Assembly: GCA_001798605.1 (NCBI GenBank)
Contig: MGST01000223.1
Coordinates: 1 to 37,304, forward strand
Reading direction: 5' to 3'
DNA length: 37,304 nucleotides
From: Deltaproteobacteria bacterium RIFOXYA12_FULL_58_15
GTDB lineage: Bacteria; Myxococcota; XYA12-FULL-58-9
This document shows positions 1 to 7,377 of this stretch, piece by piece; positions within the stretch are counted from its first letter, which is position 1; every line of letters starts with the position of its first letter. Below the pieces are notes generated by a model. That model was not told where the DNA came from. It made no database searches and saw nothing but the letters and a program-made list of their open reading frames with translations. A program made the translations under genes and the position numbers.

Positions 1-86
1 CTTGGCGTCATCACCTGAGGCAAGAGCCCAGTGCGGGAAAACCGCTCGCTGGGATCTGTGGAGGGGGCTATGGGCAACCATGGTTC

Positions 87-623
87 CTACTCCGACTCCA
101 ACCGCGCCGTATACTCACCGTCCGGCAATCCAAGAATCCGCTGGGATGGGGCGATGCCTGCGTCACATTCGGGTTGCGTACATGACGAATAGCGACGTTT
201 CAGAGACAGCGGTCCCAATACACTCTTCCATGTCCGACTGCGTCTACCCTCCGACTCAGTTGCCTCTGCGCATTTCGGGCATGGAACAGGATCTCCTTTG
301 GCTTGTTCATCGAGTGCGTCAAGGCGGGCTTGAAGCTTGGCCTCAAGGACAGGCCGGACGATCCTACGAGAGACAGCCACCGCTTCACGCTCGGCATCGA
401 TGGCGTCTTCGTTGTCCTCCAACCCATGGGCCGCGAAATGTGCCAATTCGGTGGCACCGGCCACAAATGCATCGGCCATGGCCTCCCCGTGCGCGCGACC
501 AATTTGTGCCGCGAGTTGAGAGCAGACCGCTTCCGCGAAACCTGGTGAAAAACCACCGCCGATATCAAACGCCTTCTCACAGATTTCTATCCACGGGCTA
601 CTGCATATTTCGGTAGAATGCAT
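87..623 (-). pseudogene. ISKra4-type transposase, N-terminal fragment
   Basis: The 178-residue frame resembles the N-terminal third of ISKra4-family transposases. It has a helical first half, then a CPKC pair near residue 115, a 'VLGPLSLKRRYSSC' stretch, a second C-x4-C pair near 145, and an 'ILGLP' segment. In the family this is a zinc-ribbon-like domain that precedes the catalytic core. Full-length members run to several hundred residues; here the frame stops after about 10 residues beyond LGLP, and none of the three downstream frames to the window edge continues recognisable transposase sequence. The catalytic DDE region is therefore absent or lies beyond the window after a disruption. No terminal inverted repeats were recognised. 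The family call rests on motif memory, not a search. It is probably an insertion-sequence remnant next to the oxidoreductase pair. Confidence 0.5.
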
Positions 624-876
624 TGTGCGGAGTACCTCGCCGGGCTGCTACTAACCCGGTTGCTATAGGTTCAACAACCGCAGACGAAACCAGTCAAATC
701 CGGAAAACTCCGCCATTTTCACCCCGACTTCCGGGATCCGCACCCTGTTGGCTGCGCCTGCTTGACTCGGCGTCATCGCGAGAGATACTCAGCAATGAAG
801 AATGGATCGTCTCTCTTCTGAGTTCCACTCCCTGGTTGGGTCCCCAAACAGAGTGGAATCGGCCGAAGGTTACGCG

Positions 877-2055
877 ATGGTTACACGAATTGCACTGGTC
901 GGATGCGGTTATGTTGCAGACTTTTACATGAAATGTTTGAAGGGATACGCGGGTGTCTCCGTCGAGGGTGCCTATGATCGAGACCCATCGCGACTGGAGG
1001 CGTTCTGCCGCTACCACGGTGTTCGCGCATGTGCGTCACTTCCGGCGCTTCTGGATCTCCCGGATGTTCTTCTGGTGCTCAATTTGACCAATCCCCGCAG
1101 CCATATGGAGGTCAGTTCTATGATACTCGAGGCGGGGAGACACGTTTTTACCGAAAAGCCTCTCGCAATGACTTTGGCGGAGGCACAGTCCTTGGCCGCG
1201 CTTGCGCGAGAGAAGAACCTCCGCATCGGATGTGCTCCGTGTAACATGCTTTCAGATATGGTGCAGACCGCGTGGAAAGCCATACGCGATCGGGCCATCG
1301 GCGATGTTCGTGCAGTGTATGTGAACTATGATGATGGCCTCATTGCGCCGCGCGCGAAACCGTGGCTCTTCAAATCAGCGTCCGGTGCGTTTTGGCCAGC
1401 AAAAGACGAGTTTGAGGTTGGCTGCACGTATGAGCATGCCGGGTATTTCCTCTCGTGTTTGTCGGCATTCTTCGGACCTGCCCGACAGGTGACATCAATC
1501 GCAACATGCCAGATCGCTGACAAAGGGATTGCAGTTGACACAATGGCGCCCGATTTCTCAACTGGTTGTATCGAGTATGACGGAGGCATTGTTGCCCGCG
1601 TAACCTGCGGATTACTCGCACCAAAAGATCATTCCATGTTGGTTGTTGGAACCGAGGGCACGCTTGTGCTGCCCGACCTCCGCAATGAGAAACGGCAGGT
1701 GCGGATCCGCCCCTTCGCAAAAAAGGGGAGAAGACGGTACGAGCGGATCAAGAAGTATCCCAGGGCGCGGGTTTCACCGCTCATTTTGGTCCATAAGTGG
1801 CACAAACCGGTGGACTTCTTTCATGGTCCAATGGAGATGATTGACGCCATCCGAGAAGGTCGCCCGCATCGACTGTCTGCGGAGCTCGGAATCCACATCG
1901 TCGAGATCATCGAGGCACTCCAATACCCCGAACGCTTCTCGTCTCATAAGAACATCGAATCTGATTTCCCCGCAATTGAGCCGCTTCCATGGATCATCGA
2001 CTCAGACAGTAAGACCAACGGAAACAGCTGGGTCAGGCGTCTGCTTCCATGGTGA
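877..2055 (+). CDS. Gfo/Idh/MocA family oxidoreductase (first of pair)
   Basis: This is a 392-residue NAD(P)-dependent sugar or cyclitol dehydrogenase-type protein. The N-terminal Rossmann fold carries the GxGxxA-like 'ALVGCGYVADFY' at residues 5-16, and the family signature EKP ('FTEKPLA') lies near residue 95. The C-terminal half is the alpha/beta substrate domain. An upstream in-frame ATG at 802 would add 25 residues ahead of the nucleotide-binding strand. The start at 877 is preferred because GAAGG sits about 8 bases before it and the Rossmann strand follows at once. The stop lies inside the start of the next family member (7-bp overlap), so the two are translationally coupled. Such pairs often act in nucleotide-sugar or inositol metabolism; the substrate cannot be read from sequence. 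Confidence 0.85.
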   Translation: MVTRIALVGCGYVADFYMKCLKGYAGVSVEGAYDRDPSRLEAFCRYHGVRACASLPALLDLPDVLLVLNLTNPRSHMEVSSMILEAGRHVFTEKPLAMTLAEAQSLAALAREKNLRIGCAPCNMLSDMVQTAWKAIRDRAIGDVRAVYVNYDDGLIAPRAKPWLFKSASGAFWPAKDEFEVGCTYEHAGYFLSCLSAFFGPARQVTSIATCQIADKGIAVDTMAPDFSTGCIEYDGGIVARVTCGLLAPKDHSMLVVGTEGTLVLPDLRNEKRQVRIRPFAKKGRRRYERIKKYPRARVSPLILVHKWHKPVDFFHGPMEMIDAIREGRPHRLSAELGIHIVEIIEALQYPERFSSHKNIESDFPAIEPLPWIIDSDSKTNGNSWVRRLLPW

Positions 2056-3029
2056 CTCAACCTCGCGAAATTCGATGGGGGTTTGTCGGAACCGGGGGCA
2101 TTGCGGAGGAGTTTGTCGCGGGTCTGGCGAGCCTCGACGGCGCCATTTTGCAGGCTGTGGCGTCCAGGGATCCTCGGAACGCGGCGCAATTCGCAAAGAA
2201 GCATCGATTCTTGTCGCACTACGATTCAGCCGCCGATCTCTTTGCGTGTCCTTCGATTGACGTGGTCTACATCTCGAGTCCGACCGTCAGCCACAGAGAA
2301 CATGCGCATCTCGCTCTTCGAAATGGGAAGGCGGTGTTGTGTGAGAAGCCTTTTGCACCTTCCTGCGACGAACTTCGAAAGATACGCGACGACGCCCGTT
2401 CCCGCGATTTGTTTTGCATGGAGGCAATGCGGTTGCGCTTCAACCCCCTCGTCGTGGAGTGCAGGAGAATAGTGCAGGAGGGCATCTTGGGTCCTGTTCA
2501 GGCCATTTCGGTCGAAATGGGATACATGAAGCCGCCGGAGCCACACGCGAGAGAAAGAGCCAAGGGCGCTATGCATCGATTCGGATGCTATGCTCTTTCG
2601 TTTGTGCACTTCCTGCTCGGTTCTCCTGCGAGGCTTGCGGCAGATGTCACCTTTGATGAAGAGGGAGCAGACCTGAGCGCGGCAATTCAACTGTTCTATC
2701 CCAATTGCATCGCCCGACTCCTCGTCACCATGCGAGGTCGGACTTCGAACGAGGCGACCATTGTGGGACCTCTCGGGTCTGTTCTGCTCAAAGCTCCATT
2801 CCTCGACCCTCAACACATGCGTGTCGACGTGGTTGGAGGTGCCCAGGAGTCCTCTAGGTGCCTGAAAGCCGCACCCCGAGCCGGCCTTCGCGGTGAGGCG
2901 GTCGAGACGATCCGTTGTCTTCAGGCGGGGCTTCTGGAGAGTCCAAGCATGTCGCTTGCCGATAGTCTGGCAATTCAGAATCTCCTCGATGCGGTTCTTG
3001 CGACAAAGGACAATGGGCCGACGGCCTGA
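2049..3029 (+). CDS. Gfo/Idh/MocA family oxidoreductase (second of pair)
   Basis: This is a 326-residue oxidoreductase. The N-terminal 'WGFVGTGGIAEEFV' nucleotide-binding loop is followed by 'SSPTVSHREHA' and the catalytic-site lysine motif 'CEKPF' near residue 98, then a 'MEAMRLRFNP' segment typical of the dihydrodiol-dehydrogenase-like branch. The ATG overlaps the end of the preceding paralogous gene by 7 bp, which implies coupled translation and perhaps consecutive or heteromeric action. The two proteins are clearly different members, not a recent duplication: the loops and lengths differ (392 versus 326). The substrate is unknown. Nothing follows in the same direction for over 3 kb, so the operon seems to end here. 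Confidence 0.85.
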   Translation: MVTQPREIRWGFVGTGGIAEEFVAGLASLDGAILQAVASRDPRNAAQFAKKHRFLSHYDSAADLFACPSIDVVYISSPTVSHREHAHLALRNGKAVLCEKPFAPSCDELRKIRDDARSRDLFCMEAMRLRFNPLVVECRRIVQEGILGPVQAISVEMGYMKPPEPHARERAKGAMHRFGCYALSFVHFLLGSPARLAADVTFDEEGADLSAAIQLFYPNCIARLLVTMRGRTSNEATIVGPLGSVLLKAPFLDPQHMRVDVVGGAQESSRCLKAAPRAGLRGEAVETIRCLQAGLLESPSMSLADSLAIQNLLDAVLATKDNGPTA

Positions 3030-3407
3030 ACGTCGGTGAGTTGTCGATAGTACTCTGCCCCCCATCGGTTGCGATCGACGTTCGCCGACGTCCTTTGCGG
3101 TCTCGACTCGTCGATCGCCCCTAGCGGAGCAAGAGGGCGGACAAACGGGCTCTGGGTGCGAGCGTGGATGAGGGCTGGCAGGGGCAGAATCCGATCCGCA
3201 CCCCGGTGCACTCTTCCCTATTGGCGCTGTTCAATCAATCGGGACGATGTCGGCTGCTGCAAATGAATCAGGTGATTCTTGCTGATTGCAATCCACCCCA
3301 TGCCGATGACAAGCTCATTTTGAAGCCCACCATTCATCAGGTCTTCGATGTCGGCTGTTCATGGGATGGCGTCAATCAAGATCTACCATTCTGCAGAGCG
3401 ATACAGT
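3030..3407. other. 378-bp gap between convergent genes, no gene seen
   Basis: The gap separates the second oxidoreductase from the convergent 3' end of the repeat lipoprotein gene. No frame gives a recognisable protein. A 7-bp inverted pair (ACGTCGG near 3030, CCGACGT near 3085) has a loop of about 45 bases and no T-run, so it is not called a terminator. A 12-bp direct repeat (CGATGTCGGCTG) occurs at about 3244 and 3347. Confidence 0.5.
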
Positions 3408-6400
3408 TCAAGGCGAGTACGTTTGCAGAGTTGTCGCCAGGCACGCGGCGGTTGGGGAAGCACCGGAGCAGGTTGCACCGTTGTGGGAGCGAATGCCGAT
3501 GGCACCACCACCACCACCTCCACCGGGTCCGCCGTCGGTCAGGTTCGCACCCGCAGCGGTGCCATCGAGAACATCGCCGGTTGCACCGGCACCCGGTAGA
3601 GCCGTTGCTGTTGCTTCAATGTTGTCGCCTCCATCACCGCCGTCGACCAGGATGCCGCCATTGAGGAGGACGCCATAGCCTTCGAGGACAATCATGCCCC
3701 CCGAGCCGCCACCCCCAGCACCATGATTGCCCTTCTCATTAGCACCATTGCCACCATTTGCGGCAACGGTACCGCTGAGGGTGAGAACGCCGCGTGCAGA
3801 TATCTGCACGCCGCCGCCCGCGCCGCCCCCGGCACCGCCGCCGTTGTTGCCGCCGTACAGTGACTCGGGGTTTCTGCCGTCGCCGCCGCCGCCGCCGCCA
3901 CAGCCGCCGACCACCGCGGTCAATGTCAACGAAGAGCCGCCAGCGCCGCCGGCAGAGTCACTGCCGTCTCCTCCTCTGCCTCCCGAGCCACGGAGCGCGC
4001 CGCCGCCGCCACCACCAGCTTGGAAGACGCCACCTCGCAATCCACCTTTGCCGGTGCAAGCTGTGCCGGGTGTGCCTGTGTAATCGAAGCCATCATCGCC
4101 GGGCGTAGCGGCGCTCTGTTCACCTCCGGCCCCCCCCGCGCCGCCTCCGGGTCCTCCCGGTGGACTGGCAAAACCTGAGGCGCTGGTACCGTTGAAGTCG
4201 ATGCTGCCGTCGATGGTCGCATTCCCTGCGACCAAGACGACCAGGGGCCGTGTCGCTGTGCTGTCGTAATGGAGAGTGCTCGTGGCATTGAGGGCCAAGG
4301 AGGAGACGCACACCCAGTCGACGTTGCCTTCGGTGGTCGAGGCGATGAGCTGTGGCGTGCCGAGGCGGTTGCCGTTGCAATCACTGCTGCAGCTGATCCC
4401 GTTTTCGGTGAAAGTCAGCGTCTCACCGGCGCGTGGCGTTAACGCGATGGCGCTGCTCGTGCAGGCCGCCATGGTGGCGTTCGCGACGGTGCTCGCGGTG
4501 AGGCATACATCGCTATCACAAGTGATGCCACAGGTGATCTCCTGCCCAGCGATCGGGCCGCTGCCCGTGCCGTCGCAGAGCTGCAGCGTCACGCCGTCCC
4601 CATCACAGTAACGCTGGTTGGCGGCGCAAACGGCACAGCCCTCGTCCACCGCCTCATCGCAGTCGTTATCGGCGCTGTCGCACGCATCCTCGTCGCTCTG
4701 GTAGTTTGCTGGCGGTTGGCATACCCCATTGACATCGCGAACCGCGTCGGCGCAGACGCCGTGGGGGTCGTCGTTGTAGTTGCACGGGCATCCCTCGTCG
4801 ATGAAGGTGTCGCAATCATTGTCCGCATCATCGCAGGTCGTTTCGTTGGCCTCGTAGTTGTCTGGCGCTAGGCAGCTGCCGTTACCGTCCTTTGTGCCGC
4901 TCTGGCACACACCTTCCATGTCGCCGCCGTAGTTGCACGGGCATCCCTCGTCGACGCCCTCATCACAATCATTGTCGAAGGTGTCGCAGGTTGATTCGGT
5001 GGATTCGTAGGTGGCTGGTGCTTGGCATACCCCATTGACATCGCGGGTCGCGGTGGCGCAGAGGCCGTCGGGGTCGTCGTTGTAGTTGCACGGACAACCC
5101 TCATCGATGGCATTGTCACAATCGTTGTCGGTGTTGTCGCACCTCGTTTCATTTGCTTGGTAGCCGCTCGGTTGTTGGCACACTCCGGTATTGGCGATGA
5201 TCGCGGTGGCGCAGATGCCGTCAGGGTCGCCGCCGAAATTGCATGGACAGCCTTCGTCTTCGACGCCGTCACAGTCGTTGTCGAGGTTGTCACAGGTAAT
5301 TTCGTCTGCCTCGTAGACGCCCGGTGGTTGGCAGACGCCGCTGTCGTCACGGGTGGCAGTATTGCAAACGCCGTCGGCATCGCCGACGTAATTGCAGGCG
5401 CAGCCTTCGTCGATGGCCTCGTCGCAGTCATTGTCGACGCGGTCACAGCTCGTCTCGTTCGCTTCGTAGTTGTCAGGTGCGATGCAATTGGGCCCATTGG
5501 GGATGCCGGTGGCGCAGACGCCGTCAGTATCGTCATTGAAGTTGCAGCCGCAGCCTTCGTTGGTCAATCCATCACAGTCGTTGTCGCCGTCGCCGCAAGT
5601 GGTCTCAATCTCCTCGAATCCCGAAGGTTGCTGGCATTGCCCTGCGCTGTCGCGGGTTGCGCTCGCGCAGACGCCGTCGGGGTCGTCCTGAAAATGGCAC
5701 GGGCACCCCGAGTCGGCGATGCCGTCACAGTCATTGTCGACGTCGTCGCACAGGGTTTCGCTGGCCTCATGGGTTGTCGGCTCGACACAGTTGCCCGAGC
5801 CGTCGAGTTTGGCGGTGCCACAGACCCCGTCGGGATCTCCATCATACTGACAGGGGCAGTCGGTGTCGGTCGAGCCATCACAATCATTATCGATGCCGTC
5901 GCAGGTGGTCTCGGTGACCTCGTACGCCGCGGGTTGCTCGCAATTGCTGCCGCTGTTTGTGGCTGTGGCGCACACTCCATCGGCATCGTCGAGATAATCA
6001 CAGGCACAGCCTTCGTCGGTGAGGCCATCACAATCGTTGTCGAGGCTGTCGCATGCGGATTCTTGAGTCTCGTACTCGGTGGGCTGTTGGCATTGGCCGG
6101 CAAGGTTGGTGGTCGTGCCTACACACACGCCGTTTGATTTGTCGCGGAAATTGCACGGACAAGATGGATCGGTGGTGCCTTCGCAGTCATTGTCGAAGCC
6201 ATCGCAGATCTCGACGCCGCCATTGGTCTGTACGCACTCAGCGTTACACCCGGTGCTGACGAGGCCGTCGTCGTTGGTCCAACCCGCTTCGCAGCCAACG
6301 ATGACGCACTCGTGGACCGTGCCTTCTGTGACACACTCGGCCGTTGTGACTCGGGGAAGCTCGAGGCAGTTATCGCCACACGCCGCGCAGTCGGACAGGG

Positions 6401-6584
6401 TGCCGAGCGTGCAGCTCTGGTGGCCGGACTCGGACTCGCAAAGCTGGGTGTCCAGATTGCAGACGAACCCGGGCGCACAATCACCCTCGGGGCTGCAAGC
6501 GAGATTGTCGAGATTGGCCACGATCTTCGAGCATCCCACTGTGATGATGACGCAAACGGTAAGACACCGAAAAATGCAGGCCAT
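3408..6584 (-). CDS. Large lipoprotein with 11 CDGxDNDC (MopE/Myxo-type) repeats and Gly-rich C-terminal region
   Basis: The protein has 1058 residues. The start at 6584 is chosen over the upstream in-frame ATGs because AAGGAG lies 7 bases before it and a signal peptide follows, ending in a lipobox-like VGC (Cys18). Residues ~25-120 are Cys-rich. From ~124 to ~660 there are eleven copies of a C-D-x2-DNDCD-x3-D-x-GC motif about 50 residues apart, each linked by a D-x-DGVC loop. The Asp/Asn/Cys spacing matches the putative metal-binding motif of MopE-like proteins (PF11617), known to bind metal in that family. The C-terminal third has long GGxGGG tracts among beta-rich segments ending in 'LQTYSP'. 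It is probably outer-membrane anchored and surface exposed. Metal (Ca or Cu) binding is inference. The gene is divergent from the DUF2147 gene. Confidence 0.85.
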   Translation of the reverse strand: MACIFRCLTVCVIITVGCSKIVANLDNLACSPEGDCAPGFVCNLDTQLCESESGHQSCTLGTLSDCAACGDNCLELPRVTTAECVTEGTVHECVIVGCEAGWTNDDGLVSTGCNAECVQTNGGVEICDGFDNDCEGTTDPSCPCNFRDKSNGVCVGTTTNLAGQCQQPTEYETQESACDSLDNDCDGLTDEGCACDYLDDADGVCATATNSGSNCEQPAAYEVTETTCDGIDNDCDGSTDTDCPCQYDGDPDGVCGTAKLDGSGNCVEPTTHEASETLCDDVDNDCDGIADSGCPCHFQDDPDGVCASATRDSAGQCQQPSGFEEIETTCGDGDNDCDGLTNEGCGCNFNDDTDGVCATGIPNGPNCIAPDNYEANETSCDRVDNDCDEAIDEGCACNYVGDADGVCNTATRDDSGVCQPPGVYEADEITCDNLDNDCDGVEDEGCPCNFGGDPDGICATAIIANTGVCQQPSGYQANETRCDNTDNDCDNAIDEGCPCNYNDDPDGLCATATRDVNGVCQAPATYESTESTCDTFDNDCDEGVDEGCPCNYGGDMEGVCQSGTKDGNGSCLAPDNYEANETTCDDADNDCDTFIDEGCPCNYNDDPHGVCADAVRDVNGVCQPPANYQSDEDACDSADNDCDEAVDEGCAVCAANQRYCDGDGVTLQLCDGTGSGPIAGQEITCGITCDSDVCLTASTVANATMAACTSSAIALTPRAGETLTFTENGISCSSDCNGNRLGTPQLIASTTEGNVDWVCVSSLALNATSTLHYDSTATRPLVVLVAGNATIDGSIDFNGTSASGFASPPGGPGGGAGGAGGEQSAATPGDDGFDYTGTPGTACTGKGGLRGGVFQAGGGGGGALRGSGGRGGDGSDSAGGAGGSSLTLTAVVGGCGGGGGGDGRNPESLYGGNNGGGAGGGAGGGVQISARGVLTLSGTVAANGGNGANEKGNHGAGGGGSGGMIVLEGYGVLLNGGILVDGGDGGDNIEATATALPGAGATGDVLDGTAAGANLTDGGPGGGGGGGAIGIRSHNGATCSGASPTAACLATTLQTYSP
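4640..6215 (-). repeat. Coding array of ~150-bp repeats (11 CDxxDNDC units)
   Basis: Within the large lipoprotein gene, the codons for C-D-x2-D-N-D-C recur about every 150 bp (on the plus strand as variants of TCGCAGTCGTTGTC). The units are diverged at synonymous and linker positions, so this is an old, selected protein repeat and not a fresh DNA expansion. The first and last units are irregular: the last runs into a different Cys-rich segment (AVCAANQRYC). Confidence 0.85.
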
Positions 6585-6640
6585 TGGGTTCTCCTTGGAT
6601 CGCGTTTGAATCATACCATTTCTTCGGCGCAATCGCATCG

Positions 6641-6685
6641 TGACAAATCACAGGGTGACAAATCACAGGGTGACAAATCACAGGG
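6641..6685. repeat. Three perfect tandem copies of a 15-bp unit in a divergent promoter region
   Basis: TGACAAATCACAGGG occurs at 6641-6655, 6656-6670 and 6671-6685 with no mismatch. It lies 57 bp upstream of the repeat-lipoprotein start (minus strand) and 119 bp upstream of the DUF2147 start (plus strand). Each unit contains the short dyad TGA-N4-TCA. It could be an array of regulator sites or a slippage product; the sequence alone does not decide. Confidence 0.9.
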
Positions 6686-6804
6686 TTGCAAGGGAGGGCA
6701 CCGTGTGGAATCATCCGCCCCATGAAGCGGCTTTGGAGGGTTTCTGGGTGCCTTGGGCGCTCGGAGGTCGCTTCAACAACGACCTCGGTTCCAAGGAGAT
6801 CCAG

Positions 6805-7335
6805 ATGAAGCACACGGCATGGTTGCTGGCTTTGACAGTGGGAATGGCTATGAGCCTCGTCGGCGCCGCGGCGTCGGCTGCAGATTTGTCCCCAGTGGGC
6901 TATTGGAAGACCATCGACGACGACGGCAAGACGGAGAAGTCGATCGTTCAACTGTTTATGAAGGGTGACAAACTGCATGGCAAGATCCTCAAGCTCTTGC
7001 ATCCGGACAAGCCGAATCCAGTCTGTGACAAGTGTGACGGGGCGAAGAAGGACAAGCCCATTGAAGGCATGGAGTTCTTGTGGGGGCTCGAGAAAGACGA
7101 CGATGAGTGGAGCGGCGGCACCATCTTGGATCCCAAAAATGGCAAGGAGTACTCTTGTTACGTCGAGGTCATAGAGGCCGGCAAGAAGCTGAAGGTCCGC
7201 GGCTTTATGGGCATCTCTTTGTTGGGGCGTACGCAATATTGGAATCGCAGTGACAAACCAGCCGCTCCGGCCCCAGAGCCCACTTTGCCCGCGCCGGCAG
7301 CAGAACCAGCGCCAGCGCCAGAACCAGCAGAGTAG
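6805..7335 (+). CDS. Secreted DUF2147 domain protein
   Basis: The protein has 176 residues. The long upstream extension of the frame runs through the 15-bp repeats (reading MTNHRVTNHRV) and is not coding. The ATG at 6805 has AAGGAG 6 bases upstream and is followed by a classic signal peptide ending ASA|AD near residue 24. The mature part matches DUF2147 (PF09917): G-x-W-K-T near its start, a C-x2-C pair (VCDKC), 'WSGGTILDP', and the closing 'VRGFMGISLLGRTQYW'. The C-terminus is a Pro/Ala/Glu-rich tail of about 30 residues, unusual for the family and possibly a periplasmic spacer. The family function is unknown; members are periplasmic or exported. A lipoprotein gene follows 42 bp downstream. 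Confidence 0.85.
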   Translation: MKHTAWLLALTVGMAMSLVGAAASAADLSPVGYWKTIDDDGKTEKSIVQLFMKGDKLHGKILKLLHPDKPNPVCDKCDGAKKDKPIEGMEFLWGLEKDDDEWSGGTILDPKNGKEYSCYVEVIEAGKKLKVRGFMGISLLGRTQYWNRSDKPAAPAPEPTLPAPAAEPAPAPEPAE

Positions 7336-7377
7336 AAATGGTGTTGGCGGGCTTAGGCCCGTGTCCAGGAGAAGAGT

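Noticed and set aside
640..660. CCGGG...CCCGG dyad upstream of the transposase fragment, considered as an IS end
   Set aside because: The stem is five bases and no matching copy was found at the other side of the fragment, so it cannot be called a terminal inverted repeat.
3164..3664. Plus-strand open frame of 166 codons starting in the 3030-3407 gap
   Set aside because: Its second half is a His/Arg-rich shadow of the Gly-rich coding region, and the first half matches nothing recognisable and lacks a ribosome site.
5022..6137. Long plus-strand open frame (371 codons) opposite the repeat lipoprotein
   Set aside because: It is the antisense shadow of the 150-bp coding repeats. Its Val/Ala-rich product only mirrors them, and the minus-strand frame has the signal peptide, ribosome site and motif conservation.
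4640..6215. Periodic ~150-bp repeats considered as a CRISPR-like or satellite array
   Set aside because: The periodicity is protein-level (CDxxDNDC) with synonymous divergence and in-frame linkers; there are no short identical repeats with unique spacers.
7348..7361. Hairpin CGGGC-TTAG-GCCCG considered as a terminator
   Set aside because: The stem is only 5 bp, there is no T-run, and it lies just upstream of the lipoprotein ribosome site in what looks like one transcript.
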